Shown: positions 1-8,664, numbered from the stretch's first letter. The stretch: DNA of 64,000 nt from Deinococcus seoulensis (GCF_014648115.1 NZ_BMQM01000004.1:124001-188000), one strand, 5' to 3'. Notes: a model not told the origin generated them from the letters alone. Numbers and translations are program-made.

Positions 1-1
1 A

Positions 2-337
2 CGCCACACGCCGCACTTCGCGGACCCCTTCGCCGGCGTGCAGGTCATCGAGAAGCGCATGAAACGCATCCAGAAGGAACTGCGCACCACCGCCGAACTG
101 CGCAACGTGTCCGCCAAGTGGGCCTGGGTGGAAAGCGTGATCGCGCGCGGCGGCCCCGAGGTCGGCATGGCCGCCTACCAGATCTACCGCAACGAGAGCA
201 TCGGCGCGTGGAAGAAAGCCCTGGCCGATGTCGGCTGGAGCGACGAATTCGAGACGAACGCCCCCGCCATCGACCTGCCGCCCGGCCAGTACGAGAGCAA
301 GGACGTCAGCGCCCACGCGCAGGGCCTCGCCATCTGA
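2..337 (+). CDS. C-terminal part of a probable radical SAM protein (5' end outside window)
   Basis: The window opens inside a reading frame that runs from base 2 to a TGA at 335-337, giving the last 111 residues. The stretch RNVSAKWAWVESVIARGG followed by a YRNESIGAWKKAL segment resembles the C-terminal region that follows the radical SAM core in B12-binding-domain/Elp3-like radical SAM proteins. The CxxxCxxC cluster would lie upstream and cannot be seen, so the assignment rests on the tail only. The apparent GTG at 38 is just an internal Val codon, because the frame is open through the window edge. The gene is convergent with the lipase gene and separated from it by a terminator. Confidence 0.5.
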   Translation, partial: RHTPHFADPFAGVQVIEKRMKRIQKELRTTAELRNVSAKWAWVESVIARGGPEVGMAAYQIYRNESIGAWKKALADVGWSDEFETNAPAIDLPPGQYESKDVSAHAQGLAI

Positions 338-356
338 CCCCGCGTATCCCCGGACC

Positions 357-383
357 AGCCCCCTCCCGTACAGGAGCGGGGCT
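357..383. terminator. Bidirectional terminator between convergent genes
   Basis: AGCCCC at 357-362 pairs with GGGGCT at 378-383, and CTCC (363-366) pairs with GGAG (373-376) around a single bulged C. The hairpin lies 20 bases after the radical SAM stop and 50 bases beyond the lipase stop. It has no long T run, which is usual in this GC-rich sequence. Confidence 0.6.
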
Positions 384-431
384 GATTCCGTGCGCCTACC
401 ATGTACGAGCTACAGCCCATGCCCCAGTCAG

Positions 432-1802
432 TCAGTTCTGCGAGGCCAGGAATGCCGCCTGGTTGCGGTAGAAGGTCTTCACGTCCCGGAACGACAGGTT
501 GCCTGTGATGTCGATGTGGTCGTACCCGCTGACGCGGCCCAGGCGGTACCAGCCCCCAGGCGTGGTGGCCTGCCCGGTGTACGCGGCGCTGCCCTGACCG
601 GTCGGGGCGTTCATGGAGGTGTTCGGGACGATCCCGTCGTTCGCCCACCACGCGCTGCTGTACGTGACGGCCCCGCCTGGGCTGTGGCCCGTGATGTTGC
701 CCAGGCCGGGTTTCAGCGGCCACGCGTAGGGGTACGCGATGGGTTGCAGGACCGGGTTCATGGTGGGGGTGGGGTACTGCCAGCCGCTGATCAGGCCGGT
801 GGTGGTGGCGTTCGTCTCCCACGAGAAGTACCGCGTGGTGCGGCTGCGGCCCGCGTAGGCGTTCAGGGCGGCCGCGCCGTCCACGCTCAGGTCGTACGCC
901 GCCTGATCGCGGCTGTTCCAGATGCCGGAGTTGAACACGCGGGTGTTGTACGTGGTGAAATTCTCGCCCGGCGCGCGGCTCAGGCCCCACTGGCCCAGGT
1001 CGAAGTTGTACACGAAGTTCTGCGGGTCGAGCCCGCCGACGCTGCCCGCGAAGGCCAGGATCAGGTTCTTGAACATGGGCACGGCGTCCTGCAACGTGTC
1101 GGCGGCGGGGCTGCCGTTGTTTGGGCTGCTGACCGTCATGACGCTGCGCACCCACCCGGCGCGGCCTCCGGCGTACAGGCCGCCGCTGGCGCGATTGGCG
1201 GCGTCGCCGTCATCCAGCAGTTTCACGAGCAGGCGCGCGGTCTGGCCGCCCATGGAGTGACCCAGCAGGTTGACCGGGTGCTGCGCGTCCCACTGCGGGT
1301 AGAAGCCGGGGTAGCACTTGGCGGCGTCCGTGCGGGCGTGCCCGTGCGTGGCGGCGTGCGCCGCGCCGTAGTCCACGCAGCCGCCCTTGATCTGCGCGTA
1401 CAGTTCGGCCGCGCGGTCCCAGTTGCTGCTGACTGGCCCCATGCTGGCCGTGTGGACCGCGTAGCCCTGGCCGCGCAGGTCCTGCTGCACGTCGTTCAGG
1501 CCGCCCCAGTAGCGCAGGCCCAGCGCCTCGTCCCGCCCGAAGCCGCCCAGGCCGTGCACCAGGATCAGCGGCGTGCTCTTATCCAGCGCCTGCGCGTTCA
1601 GCGGTGCGGGCAGCGCGGTGTCGCGCAGGTCGGTGCGGGTAGGGGCGGCGGTCGCCTCGGTCGGGGTGGGCACGGCTGCCGTGGCCGGAACGGTGGCAGC
1701 CGTGGGGCCGGTGGGTGCGCCGCAGGAGGCGAGCAGCAGCGCGGCGCTCAGGGCGGCCAGGACGGGGGTGCGGGCATGGGTACGGTGCGGGGCATGTGAC
1801 AT
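432..1802 (-). CDS. Secreted lipoprotein lipase, family I.5/I.6-like triacylglycerol lipase
   Basis: The 456-residue protein starts with a lipoprotein signal peptide ending in the lipobox LASC (Cys27), then a Pro/Thr/Ala-rich linker to about residue 70. The alpha/beta-hydrolase domain follows with LVHGLGGFGR (oxyanion region), SSNWDRAAELYAQ, DYGAAHAATHGHAR and the nucleophile elbow GHSMGG (Ser183). NDGIV and YDHIDI near the C-terminus supply the Asp and His of the triad. The DYGAAHA...HGHAR segment matches the zinc-lid region of Geobacillus L1/T6-type thermostable lipases. It is expected to hydrolyse long-chain acylglycerols outside the cytoplasmic membrane. An AGGAG ribosome-binding site lies just before the ATG at 1802. 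It is divergent from lysT. Confidence 0.9.
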   Translation of the reverse strand: MSHAPHRTHARTPVLAALSAALLLASCGAPTGPTAATVPATAAVPTPTEATAAPTRTDLRDTALPAPLNAQALDKSTPLILVHGLGGFGRDEALGLRYWGGLNDVQQDLRGQGYAVHTASMGPVSSNWDRAAELYAQIKGGCVDYGAAHAATHGHARTDAAKCYPGFYPQWDAQHPVNLLGHSMGGQTARLLVKLLDDGDAANRASGGLYAGGRAGWVRSVMTVSSPNNGSPAADTLQDAVPMFKNLILAFAGSVGGLDPQNFVYNFDLGQWGLSRAPGENFTTYNTRVFNSGIWNSRDQAAYDLSVDGAAALNAYAGRSRTTRYFSWETNATTTGLISGWQYPTPTMNPVLQPIAYPYAWPLKPGLGNITGHSPGGAVTYSSAWWANDGIVPNTSMNAPTGQGSAAYTGQATTPGGWYRLGRVSGYDHIDITGNLSFRDVKTFYRNQAAFLASQN

Positions 1803-2079
1803 GACGGCTCCTGGGCCACGGGCGGAGGCAGGCCCGCGCCGGATTCAGGAGTGGGGGCTGCTGGTGTCCGGACACGCTGGAACGGACGGTTCTGCCGCGG
1901 GTGGCAGCTGGGTTGTGGGTACGTTCCGCACAGTGACATACCGGGGGAGAGGTTTACTTGACGGGGGTTCATTTTTGAACTGCACCCTTCCTGCCCCCTT
2001 CCTGGCGTTTGCAAACAATTCCGCCTGAAATCCAGTCAATCTCACGCCGACCCTGACCCGATGCGGCATGATGGGCCGC
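1803..2079. promoter_or_regulatory. Divergent lipase/lysT regulatory region
   Basis: This intergenic stretch carries promoters for the lipase (left) and the lysine genes (right). It is more AT-rich than its surroundings between 1950 and 2035. Two short palindromes are visible: GTTCA-TTTT-TGAAC at 1967-1980 and GTTTGCAAAC at 2007-2016. Neither matches a regulator site I can name. CATGAT at 2067-2072, seven bases before the ATG at 2080, fits the leaderless -10 pattern used elsewhere in the window. Confidence 0.4.
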
Positions 2080-3366
2080 ATGACGAACCCCACCCCCCGC
2101 CCGCAGACCATGGCGGAAAAGATCCTCTCCCGGCGCGGCACGCAGGTCGTGTACGCCGGCGACCTCGCGGTCGTCGAGGTCGATCAGGTCATGGTCGTGG
2201 ACTCCATCGCCCAGAGCTTCATCCAGCGCATGCAGCAGGACCTGAACGCCACGCCTAAATACCCCGAGCGGGTCAGCATCGTGATCGACCACGTCGCCCC
2301 GGCCAGTACCGTCAGCGTGGCCCAGGCGCAGAAGGAAGCGCGCGAGTACGCCGCGCAGACCGGCGTGCGCCTGTTCGACGTGGGGCGCGGCATCTGCCAT
2401 CAGGTGCTGATGGAGGAGGGACTGGCCCGCCCCGGCTGGATCGTGCTGGGCAGCGACAGCCACAGCACCACCTACGGCGCGGTCGCCGCGTTCGGCAGCG
2501 GCATGGGCGCCACCGACATCGCCCTGGCCGCCGCCAGCGGCAAGACGTGGCTGAAAGTCCCCGACAGCGTCAAGGTGACCTTCACGGGCGACCTGCGGCC
2601 CGGCGTGACCGCCAAGGACGTCGCGCTGGAGATGATCCGCCGCCTCGGCGCGGACGGCGCGACGTACCAGAGCATCGAGATGCACGCCGGGGACCGCTTC
2701 ACGCGCGGCGAACGCATGACCCTCGCCAACCTGTGCGTCGAGGCCGGTGCGAAGGCCGGACTGGTCGTGCCCGGCGGCGAGATCCTCACCGCGTACGGCT
2801 ACGACATCCCCGACTGGGTCTACCCCGACGAGGGAGCCACGTACGTGCAGAGCATCGAGATCGACCTTGCCACCCTGAACCCCCGCATGAGTGCGCCTAG
2901 CGAGGTCGACAACGTGTTCGACGTGGCCGACCTGCGCGAACAGCTGCGCGACCAGCACGTGGATCAGGTGTTCATCGGCACCTGCACGAACGGCCGCATC
3001 GAGGACCTGCACGCCGCCGCCGACGTCCTGCGCGGACGGCGCGTCGCGCCCGGCACCCGCCTGCTGGTCATCCCGGCCAGCAGTCAGGTCATGGAGGACG
3101 CCATGGCCGACGGCACGTTGTTGACCCTGCAACGCGCCGGAGCGGTGCTGGGCACGCCCGGCTGCGGGCCGTGCATGGGCCGCCACCAGGGCGTCCTCGC
3201 GCCCGGCGAGGTCTGCGTCAGCACCAGTAACCGCAACTTCATCGGGCGCATGGGTGACAAGGACGCCCGCATCTACCTCGCGTCGCCTGCCGTGGCCGCC
3301 GCGACCGCCGTCATGGGCCGCGTCGCACTGCCAGAGGACGTGCTGGCCACCCCGGTACCCGCGTGA
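2080..3366 (+). CDS. lysT: Homoaconitase large subunit, lysine biosynthesis (AAA pathway)
   Basis: LysT with LysU converts homocitrate to homoisocitrate in the alpha-aminoadipate route to lysine. The protein follows the Thermus thermophilus LysT/HacA sequence closely: AEKILSRRGTQVV, VVEVDQVMVVDSIAQSF, RVSIVIDHVAPA, DVGRGICHQVL and GSDSHSTTYGAV. Cluster cysteines are seen in TCTNGRIEDL and GCGPCMGRH, as expected for a [4Fe-4S] dehydratase. An in-frame ATG at 2068 would add MMGR. I prefer 2080 because CATGAT lies seven bases upstream of it (leaderless pattern). It overlaps the next gene by 4 bases. Isopropylmalate isomerase is the main alternative, but the small subunit downstream is of HacB type. 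Confidence 0.9.
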   Translation: MTNPTPRPQTMAEKILSRRGTQVVYAGDLAVVEVDQVMVVDSIAQSFIQRMQQDLNATPKYPERVSIVIDHVAPASTVSVAQAQKEAREYAAQTGVRLFDVGRGICHQVLMEEGLARPGWIVLGSDSHSTTYGAVAAFGSGMGATDIALAAASGKTWLKVPDSVKVTFTGDLRPGVTAKDVALEMIRRLGADGATYQSIEMHAGDRFTRGERMTLANLCVEAGAKAGLVVPGGEILTAYGYDIPDWVYPDEGATYVQSIEIDLATLNPRMSAPSEVDNVFDVADLREQLRDQHVDQVFIGTCTNGRIEDLHAAADVLRGRRVAPGTRLLVIPASSQVMEDAMADGTLLTLQRAGAVLGTPGCGPCMGRHQGVLAPGEVCVSTSNRNFIGRMGDKDARIYLASPAVAAATAVMGRVALPEDVLATPVPA

Positions 3367-3764
3367 ACGTCCGGCTGGATCACTGCGTGCTGCACGTCTG
3401 CGACTGGGCGCGCTCGAACGAGTTCTACGCGCGGGTGCTGGGGGCCGAGGTCATCCCGTGCGGGCAGGGCTTCGCGTACCGCTTCGGGGCGCAGCAGCTG
3501 AACCTGCACGGGCCGGGCCTGAGTCCGCAGCCGCTGGCGCGCGTGCCGGTCGCGCCGGGTGGCAGTGACCTGTGCTTCGTGTGGGACGGCCCGGTCAGCG
3601 GGGCCGCCGCGCACCTGGGTGCGTGTGGCGTGCCGGTGGAACTGGGTCCGGTGGCCCGCGCGGGCGCGCAGGGGAACGGCCTGAGCGTGTACTTCCGCGA
3701 TCCGGACGGGTCGCTGCTGGAATTCATCAGTTACGAGCAGTCAAGCGAGCAAGAGGGGGCCTGA
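3363..3764 (+). CDS. VOC (glyoxalase/bleomycin-resistance fold) protein
   Basis: A 133-residue single VOC domain: LDHCVLHVCDWARSNEFYARVLG at the start gives the first beta-alpha-beta unit with a metal-ligand-type His, NLHG is central, and YFRDPDGSLLEFISY is the usual C-terminal signature with its Glu ligand. The substrate is unknown. Its GTG start overlaps the lysT stop (GTGA) and its stop is one base from the lysU ATG, so it is translationally coupled within the homoaconitase operon. A VOC gene between the two homoaconitase subunits is odd. A role in lysine metabolism is only suggested by position. Confidence 0.8.
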   Translation: MNVRLDHCVLHVCDWARSNEFYARVLGAEVIPCGQGFAYRFGAQQLNLHGPGLSPQPLARVPVAPGGSDLCFVWDGPVSGAAAHLGACGVPVELGPVARAGAQGNGLSVYFRDPDGSLLEFISYEQSSEQEGA

Positions 3765-3765
3765 G

Positions 3766-4260
3766 ATGCCGAGAATCTGGAAATTTGGTGACAGCGTGAA
3801 CACGGACGACATCCTGCCGGGCAAGTTCGCGCCGTTCATGGCGGGCGAGGACGTGTTCCAGACGTTCGCGTTCCATTACATCCGACCCGAATTCGCAGCA
3901 GCGGTGCGGCCCGGCGACGTGCTGATCGGTGGGCGCAACTGGGGCCTGGGCAGCAGCCGCGAGTATGCCCCGCAGGCGCTGAAGAAGTTGCAGGTGGGCG
4001 GGATCGTCGCGCCTACTTTTGCGCGTATTCATTACCGCAACCTGCTGAACCTGGGCATCCCGGCGTTCGAGTTCGACCTGACGGACCTGCTGGAGGACGG
4101 CGCGGAGGTGTCGCTGGACGTGCCCACGGGCGTCCTGACGCATGCGGGCGGGACGGTGCAACTGCCGCCGCCGCCGGAGTTCCTGCGTGAGGCGCTGGCC
4201 GAGGGGAGCATCCTGGCGTTCTTCAAGAAGCACGGGCGTTTTCCCGGCGAGCCCGCCTGA
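3766..4260 (+). CDS. lysU: Homoaconitase small subunit, lysine biosynthesis
   Basis: The 164-residue protein closely resembles Thermus HacB/LysU: MPRIWKFGDSVNTDDILPGKFAPFM, the swivel-domain loop GRNWGLGSSREYAPQALK, and the C-terminus FFKKHGRFPGE. The GSSRE motif binds the substrate carboxylate in the aconitase swivel domain. It pairs with LysT to form the active site. The ATG follows the VOC stop after one base. The first gene after it (4284) has its own leaderless promoter within the 23-base gap. Confidence 0.92.
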   Translation: MPRIWKFGDSVNTDDILPGKFAPFMAGEDVFQTFAFHYIRPEFAAAVRPGDVLIGGRNWGLGSSREYAPQALKKLQVGGIVAPTFARIHYRNLLNLGIPAFEFDLTDLLEDGAEVSLDVPTGVLTHAGGTVQLPPPPEFLREALAEGSILAFFKKHGRFPGEPA

Positions 4261-4283
4261 ACCGGGCGTCCTACACTGGGGGT

Positions 4284-4622
4284 ATGGCGACCCTTGAGAT
4301 TGAATGCCCCGTGTGCGCGGAAGTGCTGGAACTGACCGACGAGGACCGTGCGGAACTGATGGTGGGGGACGTCATCGTGTGCGACTCCTGCCATTCGGAG
4401 ATGGAGGTCACCGTGAACGGTGAGGGCGAGGACTTCGACCTGGAGCTGCTGGGCGAGATGACGACCTGCCCGAACTGCGGTGAGGAGTTCGAGGTGACCG
4501 AGGACCTGCTGGCGGCCGCGCCGGTGCAGGTGCTGGACGGCGCGGAGGTGAGCGTGGTGTCGTGTCCTCACTGCCGTGGGCTGGTGGCGTTGGAGATGAT
4601 GGAGGACGGCACGGTGATCTGA
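4284..4622 (+). CDS. Tandem zinc-ribbon protein, two LysW-like halves without the carrier tail
   Basis: The 112 residues contain two zinc-ribbon-like halves. The first has CPVC near residue 8 and CDSC near 34. The second has CPNC near 64 and CPHC near 94. Each half resembles the Cys4 ribbon of LysW (CPxCxxxL...GELVxCxxC), including ELMVGDVIVCDSC in half one. The protein ends MMEDGTVI and lacks the EDWGE tail whose terminal Glu carries intermediates in LysW. TACACT at 4272-4277, six bases before the ATG, marks a leaderless promoter. It sits between lysU and lysW. It may be a LysW-derived partner or scaffold, or a separate metal/nucleic-acid-binding protein. Function is not established. Confidence 0.7.
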   Translation: MATLEIECPVCAEVLELTDEDRAELMVGDVIVCDSCHSEMEVTVNGEGEDFDLELLGEMTTCPNCGEEFEVTEDLLAAAPVQVLDGAEVSVVSCPHCRGLVALEMMEDGTVI

Positions 4623-4672
4623 TACGGACTCCGATTGAGTGGCTTGCAGAGCCGTTCAATCGGAATCCGTAT
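4622..4672. repeat. Short dispersed palindromic repeat (SNR-like), complete copy
   Basis: Starts on the last base of the preceding TGA. ATACGGACTCCGATTGA pairs with TCAATCGGAATCCGTAT around a GTGGCTTGCAGAGCCGT centre, a near-perfect palindrome of 51 bases. This is the shortest complete form of the repeat family found throughout the window. Confidence 0.85.
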
Positions 4673-4698
4673 GAGAGCAGCGCCACCTGCCTAGGCAA

Positions 4699-4727
4699 TT
4701 GCGAACGCTAAACTTTTTCTGTAATAA
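4699..4727 (+). promoter_or_regulatory. lysW promoter
   Basis: TTGCGA (4699-4704), a 17-base spacer and TAATAA (4722-4727) lie in an unusually AT-rich stretch just past the repeat. With TAAGGAG at 4739-4745 before the ATG at 4751, lysW has a conventional leadered transcript, unlike most of its neighbours. This suggests strong, separate expression of the carrier protein. Confidence 0.6.
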
Positions 4728-4750
4728 CCTACCAAATGTAAGGAGTGAAT

Positions 4751-4924
4751 ATGGCTACCGTTCAATTTGAAAACCCCGATACCGGCGCAACCATCGAACT
4801 GACCAACCCCGAACTCGGCGAACTCGTCACCGACGACGAAACCGGCGTGGAATACGAGGTCGTCTCCATCGACCCGCCCCGCCTCGAAGCCGCCCCGCAG
4901 GAAGCGGAGGACTGGGGCGAGTGA
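4751..4924 (+). CDS. lysW: LysW-type amino-group carrier protein lacking the zinc cysteines
   Basis: This 57-residue gene encodes the carrier to which alpha-aminoadipate (or glutamate) is joined during lysine (arginine) synthesis. It keeps the core LTNPELGELV and the C-terminal EAEDWGE, whose last Glu is the attachment point in Thermus LysW. Aligned by eye with Thermus LysW, all four zinc-binding Cys are replaced (by Asn, Thr, Asp and Thr), and the protein has no Cys. The fold must therefore be held without zinc. An AGGAG site lies five bases before the ATG. lysX follows after a strong hairpin. Short acidic proteins of this kind are easily missed in annotation. Confidence 0.9.
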   Translation: MATVQFENPDTGATIELTNPELGELVTDDETGVEYEVVSIDPPRLEAAPQEAEDWGE

Positions 4925-4937
4925 CCCCGCCAGGGCA

Positions 4938-4973
4938 CGCGGTCAGGCCGTTCCACCGGAACACCTGACCGCG
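4938..4973 (+). terminator. Intra-operon hairpin between lysW and lysX
   Basis: CGCGGTCAGG (4938-4947) pairs perfectly with CCTGACCGCG (4964-4973), and an inner TTCC/GGAA pair extends the stem. It is followed by CTCCCTT. It could act as a partial terminator or mRNA-stabilising structure that keeps LysW, needed as a carrier in quantity, in excess over LysX. That role is inferred from position. Confidence 0.5.
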
Positions 4974-5008
4974 CTCCCTTGCAGGGTCACCAACCCCGGA
5001 TACCCAGC

Positions 5009-5872
5009 ATGGCCGACCTCGCCGTCCTGTACGACCGCATCCGCCCCGACGAGAAGATGCTCTTCGAGGCCCTCGACGACCTCGGCGTTCCCTACGACAA
5101 GGTCTACACCCCCCAGCTGAAGGTCACCTTCGACGAGCAGGGCCGCGCCGCCGTCCCCTGGAAGGTCGCCATCGAACGCTGCGTCAGCCAGAGCCGCGGC
5201 CACGGCGTGACCCGCGCCCTGGAGGGCTTCGGCGTGAAGGTCATCAACCCCGCGCACGTCATCGAACTGTGCGGCGATAAACTCGCCACGAACGCCGCCC
5301 TGCACGCCCACGGCCTGCCCACCCCCCGCACCGGCGTCGCCTTCGACGGCGACACCGCCCTGACCCTCATCGAGGAGATGGGCTACCCGGTCGTCCTGAA
5401 ACCCACCGTGGGTTCGTGGGGCCGCATGGTCAGCCGCCTGAACGACCGCGCCGCCGCCGAGGCCGTCATCGAGCACAAGGAAGTCCTGGGCGGCCCGCAG
5501 CACGGGATCTTCTACGTGCAGGAACTCATCAACAAGCCCGGCCGGGACATCCGCGCGTTCGTGGTGGGCGGCGTGTGCATCGGCGCGATCTACCGCACCA
5601 GCGAACACTGGATCACGAACACCGCGCGCGGCGCGAAAGCCAGCAACTGCCCCGTCACGCCCGAAATGGCCGACCTGGCCGTGCGGGCCGCCGCCGCCGT
5701 GCACGGGCAGATCGTCGCCATCGACCTCGTCGAGGACCCCGCCGCGCCCAACGAGTGGGGCGGCCTGAAGATCATCGAGATCAACCACACCATGGAATTC
5801 AAGAACTCCGTGGCGACCACCGGCGTGAACATCCCGCGCCTGATGGGCGAGTACGCCATCAGCCTGCTGTAA
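5009..5872 (+). CDS. lysX: LysW-alpha-aminoadipate ligase, ATP-grasp
   Basis: LysX joins the amino group of alpha-aminoadipate to the C-terminal Glu of LysW using ATP. The 287-residue protein matches Thermus LysX along its length: [94 protein letters not shown] and [12 protein letters not shown]. The last holds the metal-binding Glu/Asn of the ATP-grasp domain. The ATG at 5009 gives the N-terminus expected for the family. The upstream TTG at 4979 would add ten unrelated residues. No strong Shine-Dalgarno is visible, so it is probably read from the lysW transcript. Confidence 0.93.
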   Translation: MADLAVLYDRIRPDEKMLFEALDDLGVPYDKVYTPQLKVTFDEQGRAAVPWKVAIERCVSQSRGHGVTRALEGFGVKVINPAHVIELCGDKLATNAALHAHGLPTPRTGVAFDGDTALTLIEEMGYPVVLKPTVGSWGRMVSRLNDRAAAEAVIEHKEVLGGPQHGIFYVQELINKPGRDIRAFVVGGVCIGAIYRTSEHWITNTARGAKASNCPVTPEMADLAVRAAAAVHGQIVAIDLVEDPAAPNEWGGLKIIEINHTMEFKNSVATTGVNIPRLMGEYAISLL

Positions 5873-5884
5873 CGGCCTGCAAAG

Positions 5885-5919
5885 AGAGAGGCCCGGTGAT
5901 CAGCGAACCGGGCCTCTCT
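5885..5919. terminator. Terminator after lysX, shared with convergent CBS gene
   Basis: An AGAGAGGCCCGGT stem pairs with ACCGGGCCTCTCT around GATCAGCGA, about 13 base pairs, followed by TTCTGG. It ends lysX and also serves the CBS-ACT gene arriving from the other side. Confidence 0.85.
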
Positions 5920-5946
5920 TCTGGTTGCGTCCCCGCTGGGTGTGGG

Positions 5947-6585
<639 letters not shown>

Positions 6586-6784
6586 GCGCGGCGCGGCGCG
6601 CAGTCCGCACCCGCCAGGGGGGGCGCGGCGGGCACTGGCCCACGTGCCTCACGCGGTCCGGCCTGCTCCTGGCCCGGCCTGCTGCCCGGTCCGGCTGTGC
6701 CCTCCGGGCGGGGAGAGAGCTGCATGTGAAACGGGTCAGCGGCCCTTCATTCGGCTCAGAAACACCCGTGCTACGGTGCGCCTC

Positions 6785-7273
6785 ATGAAGATCAACGCCA
6801 AGATCCTGGCTCCCCTGGCCCTCGTGGCCGCGTACGGCCTGGGCACTGTCGCCCCGCACGCCCAGACCACCGCCCAGAAGGTCGGGTTCGTGGACGTGTC
6901 CAAACTGCTCGCCGCGCACCCCGGCGACAAGGAAATCCAGGCCATCCAGAAGAAAGCCGACGATGAACTCACGGCGCTGGACAAGCAGGTCAAGGCCATC
7001 GACGCCAAGGGCGCGGGCGCCAGCGCCGCCGAGAAGCAGACCCGCGAGCAGCTGGTCACCACCATCCGCAGCAAGGCCGACGCCTACGACAAGCAGCTGG
7101 CCCCCAAGATCAGCGTGGTCGAGAAGGCCGTCGACACGGCCATCAACACGGTCGCCAAGAGCAACGGCTACTCCATCATCATGGACCGCGAAGTGGCCGC
7201 CAAGAGCGGACTGGTCATCTACGCCGACAGCACCACCGAACTGACCGACGCGGTCGCCAAGTCCGTCAAGTAA
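6785..7273 (+). CDS. OmpH/Skp-like periplasmic chaperone, first of tandem pair
   Basis: The 162-residue protein has a signal peptide ([27 protein letters not shown]) and then [36 protein letters not shown], typical of OmpH/Skp. A helical, Lys/Gln-rich coiled-coil arm spans about 45-115, and a second beta element ([21 protein letters not shown]) closes the domain. Skp proteins trimerise and hold unfolded outer-membrane proteins. TACGGT at 6772-6777 lies seven bases before the ATG, marking a leaderless promoter. A paralogue follows after 126 bases. Confidence 0.85.
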   Translation: MKINAKILAPLALVAAYGLGTVAPHAQTTAQKVGFVDVSKLLAAHPGDKEIQAIQKKADDELTALDKQVKAIDAKGAGASAAEKQTREQLVTTIRSKADAYDKQLAPKISVVEKAVDTAINTVAKSNGYSIIMDREVAAKSGLVIYADSTTELTDAVAKSVK

Positions 7274-7399
7274 ACCGCCCACCGGGAAAGGCGACCGTCA
7301 GGTCAGCCCACCCCGGACGGTGACCGTGGCCCCGCTCGCACCATGCCGGCGGGGCCACACGCATCGCACGTCCAGCTCACCTGCAAGGAGACACCACCC

Positions 7400-7864
7400 T
7401 TGAACAAATTCATGATCATCCTTCCCCTCGCCCTGCTGACCACCGTCCCGCACGCGCAACAGAGCAAAAGCCGCGTGGGTTTCCTGAACGTGCAGACGGT
7501 CGTGAAGGCCATGCCCGGCAGTAAAACTTACCTGGACCTGAACGCCAAGGCGACAGCTGACCTGACCGCCAAGCAGAAGAACCTTCAGGCACTGGCTGCG
7601 AAGGCCACCACGACCGCCGACCGCGCCGCGCTGACCAAGGCGCAGCAGGCGTATGCCGCCGCCCGCGCCGACTACGCCAAACGGATTGACGTGGCCTTCC
7701 AGCCGCTGAGCAAGGAGGTCAATGCCGCCGTGGCCAAGGTCGCCAAGACTAACGGGTACACCGTGGTCCTCGACGAGAAGGTCGCCGCTCAGACCAGTCT
7801 GGTCGTGTACGCCAACGAGGGCGCCACCAGCCTGAACGCCGCCGTCATCAAAGAACTCAAGTAA
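7400..7864 (+). CDS. OmpH/Skp-like periplasmic chaperone, second of tandem pair
   Basis: The 154-residue paralogue of the gene at 6785 shares [43 protein letters not shown], a coiled-coil arm and [22 protein letters not shown] signal peptide (to ...TVPHAQ) directs export. I chose the TTG at 7400 because AAGGAG lies at 7385-7390, ten bases upstream; ATG at 7412 is possible but would shorten the basic N-region. Tandem OmpH genes suggest heterotrimers or specialised clients of the Deinococcus cell envelope (inference). Confidence 0.85.
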   Translation: MNKFMIILPLALLTTVPHAQQSKSRVGFLNVQTVVKAMPGSKTYLDLNAKATADLTAKQKNLQALAAKATTTADRAALTKAQQAYAAARADYAKRIDVAFQPLSKEVNAAVAKVAKTNGYTVVLDEKVAAQTSLVVYANEGATSLNAAVIKELK

Positions 7865-7888
7865 CACGGACGCCCGCTGGATGGGCTG

Positions 7889-7938
7889 GAAGAGGGCCGC
7901 CTGTTCTACCTGAACGGGCGGCCCTTCTCTTTACTTTT
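7889..7938. terminator. Terminator between ompH pair and convergent PNPOx gene
   Basis: AGAGGGCCGCCTGTTC pairs with GAACGGGCGGCCCTTCT and is followed by CTTTACTTTT, the clearest T-rich tail in the window. Confidence 0.85.
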
Positions 7939-7984
7939 GTCCTGCTGCTTGGCCTTTTGAGGCTAGCTCTCAGTGCGCCTGGTT

Positions 7985-8497
7985 TCAGAGGCGGACGGTT
8001 TCGTTCTCGCCCATGTCGGGCTTCCCGCCGACCAGTCCCCTGGCGAATTCCAGCAGGCTGCGGATCTTGCCGTTGCCTTCCCAGTACTCGGCGCCGTTCG
8101 CGTGAATCTGGATCAGTTGAATGTTCGGGTCTTCCTTGCCCTGCGGGAAGTACGACTGGTAGAAGTCACTCCAGAGTTCATCGAGTTTCGCGCGGTTCTC
8201 GACCAGTTGCGCGGTGCCGTTGACGCTGACGTACACGCCCTTGTCGGGGCTGGAGTAACTGACATTCACCTGCGGGCGGGCGGCCATGTCCTGCACCTGC
8301 TCGGTGTCCTTGCCGCCGATAAACCAGATGTCGCCGTCGAACTCGACCTGCTGGGTGGTCATGGGGTGGGCGTGCAGGTGACCGTCGGCGGTCTGGACGG
8401 TCAGCATGGCGAAGTGAACTTCCTTGATCATGCCGGCCAGCGTCTTGATGGCGTCCGTGCGGGTGGGTTCCGTGTGGGCCGTGTCGGATTGAGTCAT
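7985..8497 (-). CDS. Pyridoxamine 5'-phosphate oxidase-like general stress protein
   Basis: The 170-residue protein is a split-barrel flavin-binding domain: HFAMLTVQTADGHLHAHPMTTQQVEFDGDIWFIGGKDTEQVQDMAARPQVNVSYSSPDKGVYVSVNGTAQLV matches the PNPOx-like/general stress protein 26 group. LWSDFYQSYFPQGKEDPNIQLIQIHANGAEYWEG is the group's typical C-terminal half. Such proteins bind FMN or FAD. The physiological substrate is unknown. The gene is convergent with the ompH pair. Confidence 0.85.
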   Translation of the reverse strand: MTQSDTAHTEPTRTDAIKTLAGMIKEVHFAMLTVQTADGHLHAHPMTTQQVEFDGDIWFIGGKDTEQVQDMAARPQVNVSYSSPDKGVYVSVNGTAQLVENRAKLDELWSDFYQSYFPQGKEDPNIQLIQIHANGAEYWEGNGKIRSLLEFARGLVGGKPDMGENETVRL

Positions 8498-8628
8498 GCC
8501 CGCACCCTGTCACGCGGGGCGCGCCCCGGACTGAAAGGAGGCGCACCGTGTGAACAGCGGCACAACCCGCCCTGAAGGAACGCTGCATGCCGCGTGAGGA
8601 ACAGGCCCCGTCCCGGTGGGTGGAAAAC

Positions 8629-8664
8629 CGTGCGGCCCGGATACCAGAGGTCCGGGCCGCACGT
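8629..8664. terminator. Perfect GC-rich hairpin downstream of the MFS gene
   Basis: CGTGCGGCCCGGA pairs perfectly with TCCGGGCCGCACG across TACCAGAGG, a 13-base stem. It lies 40 bases past the MFS stop, in the 206-base gap before the PNPOx start, so it most likely ends the MFS transcript. Confidence 0.7.
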
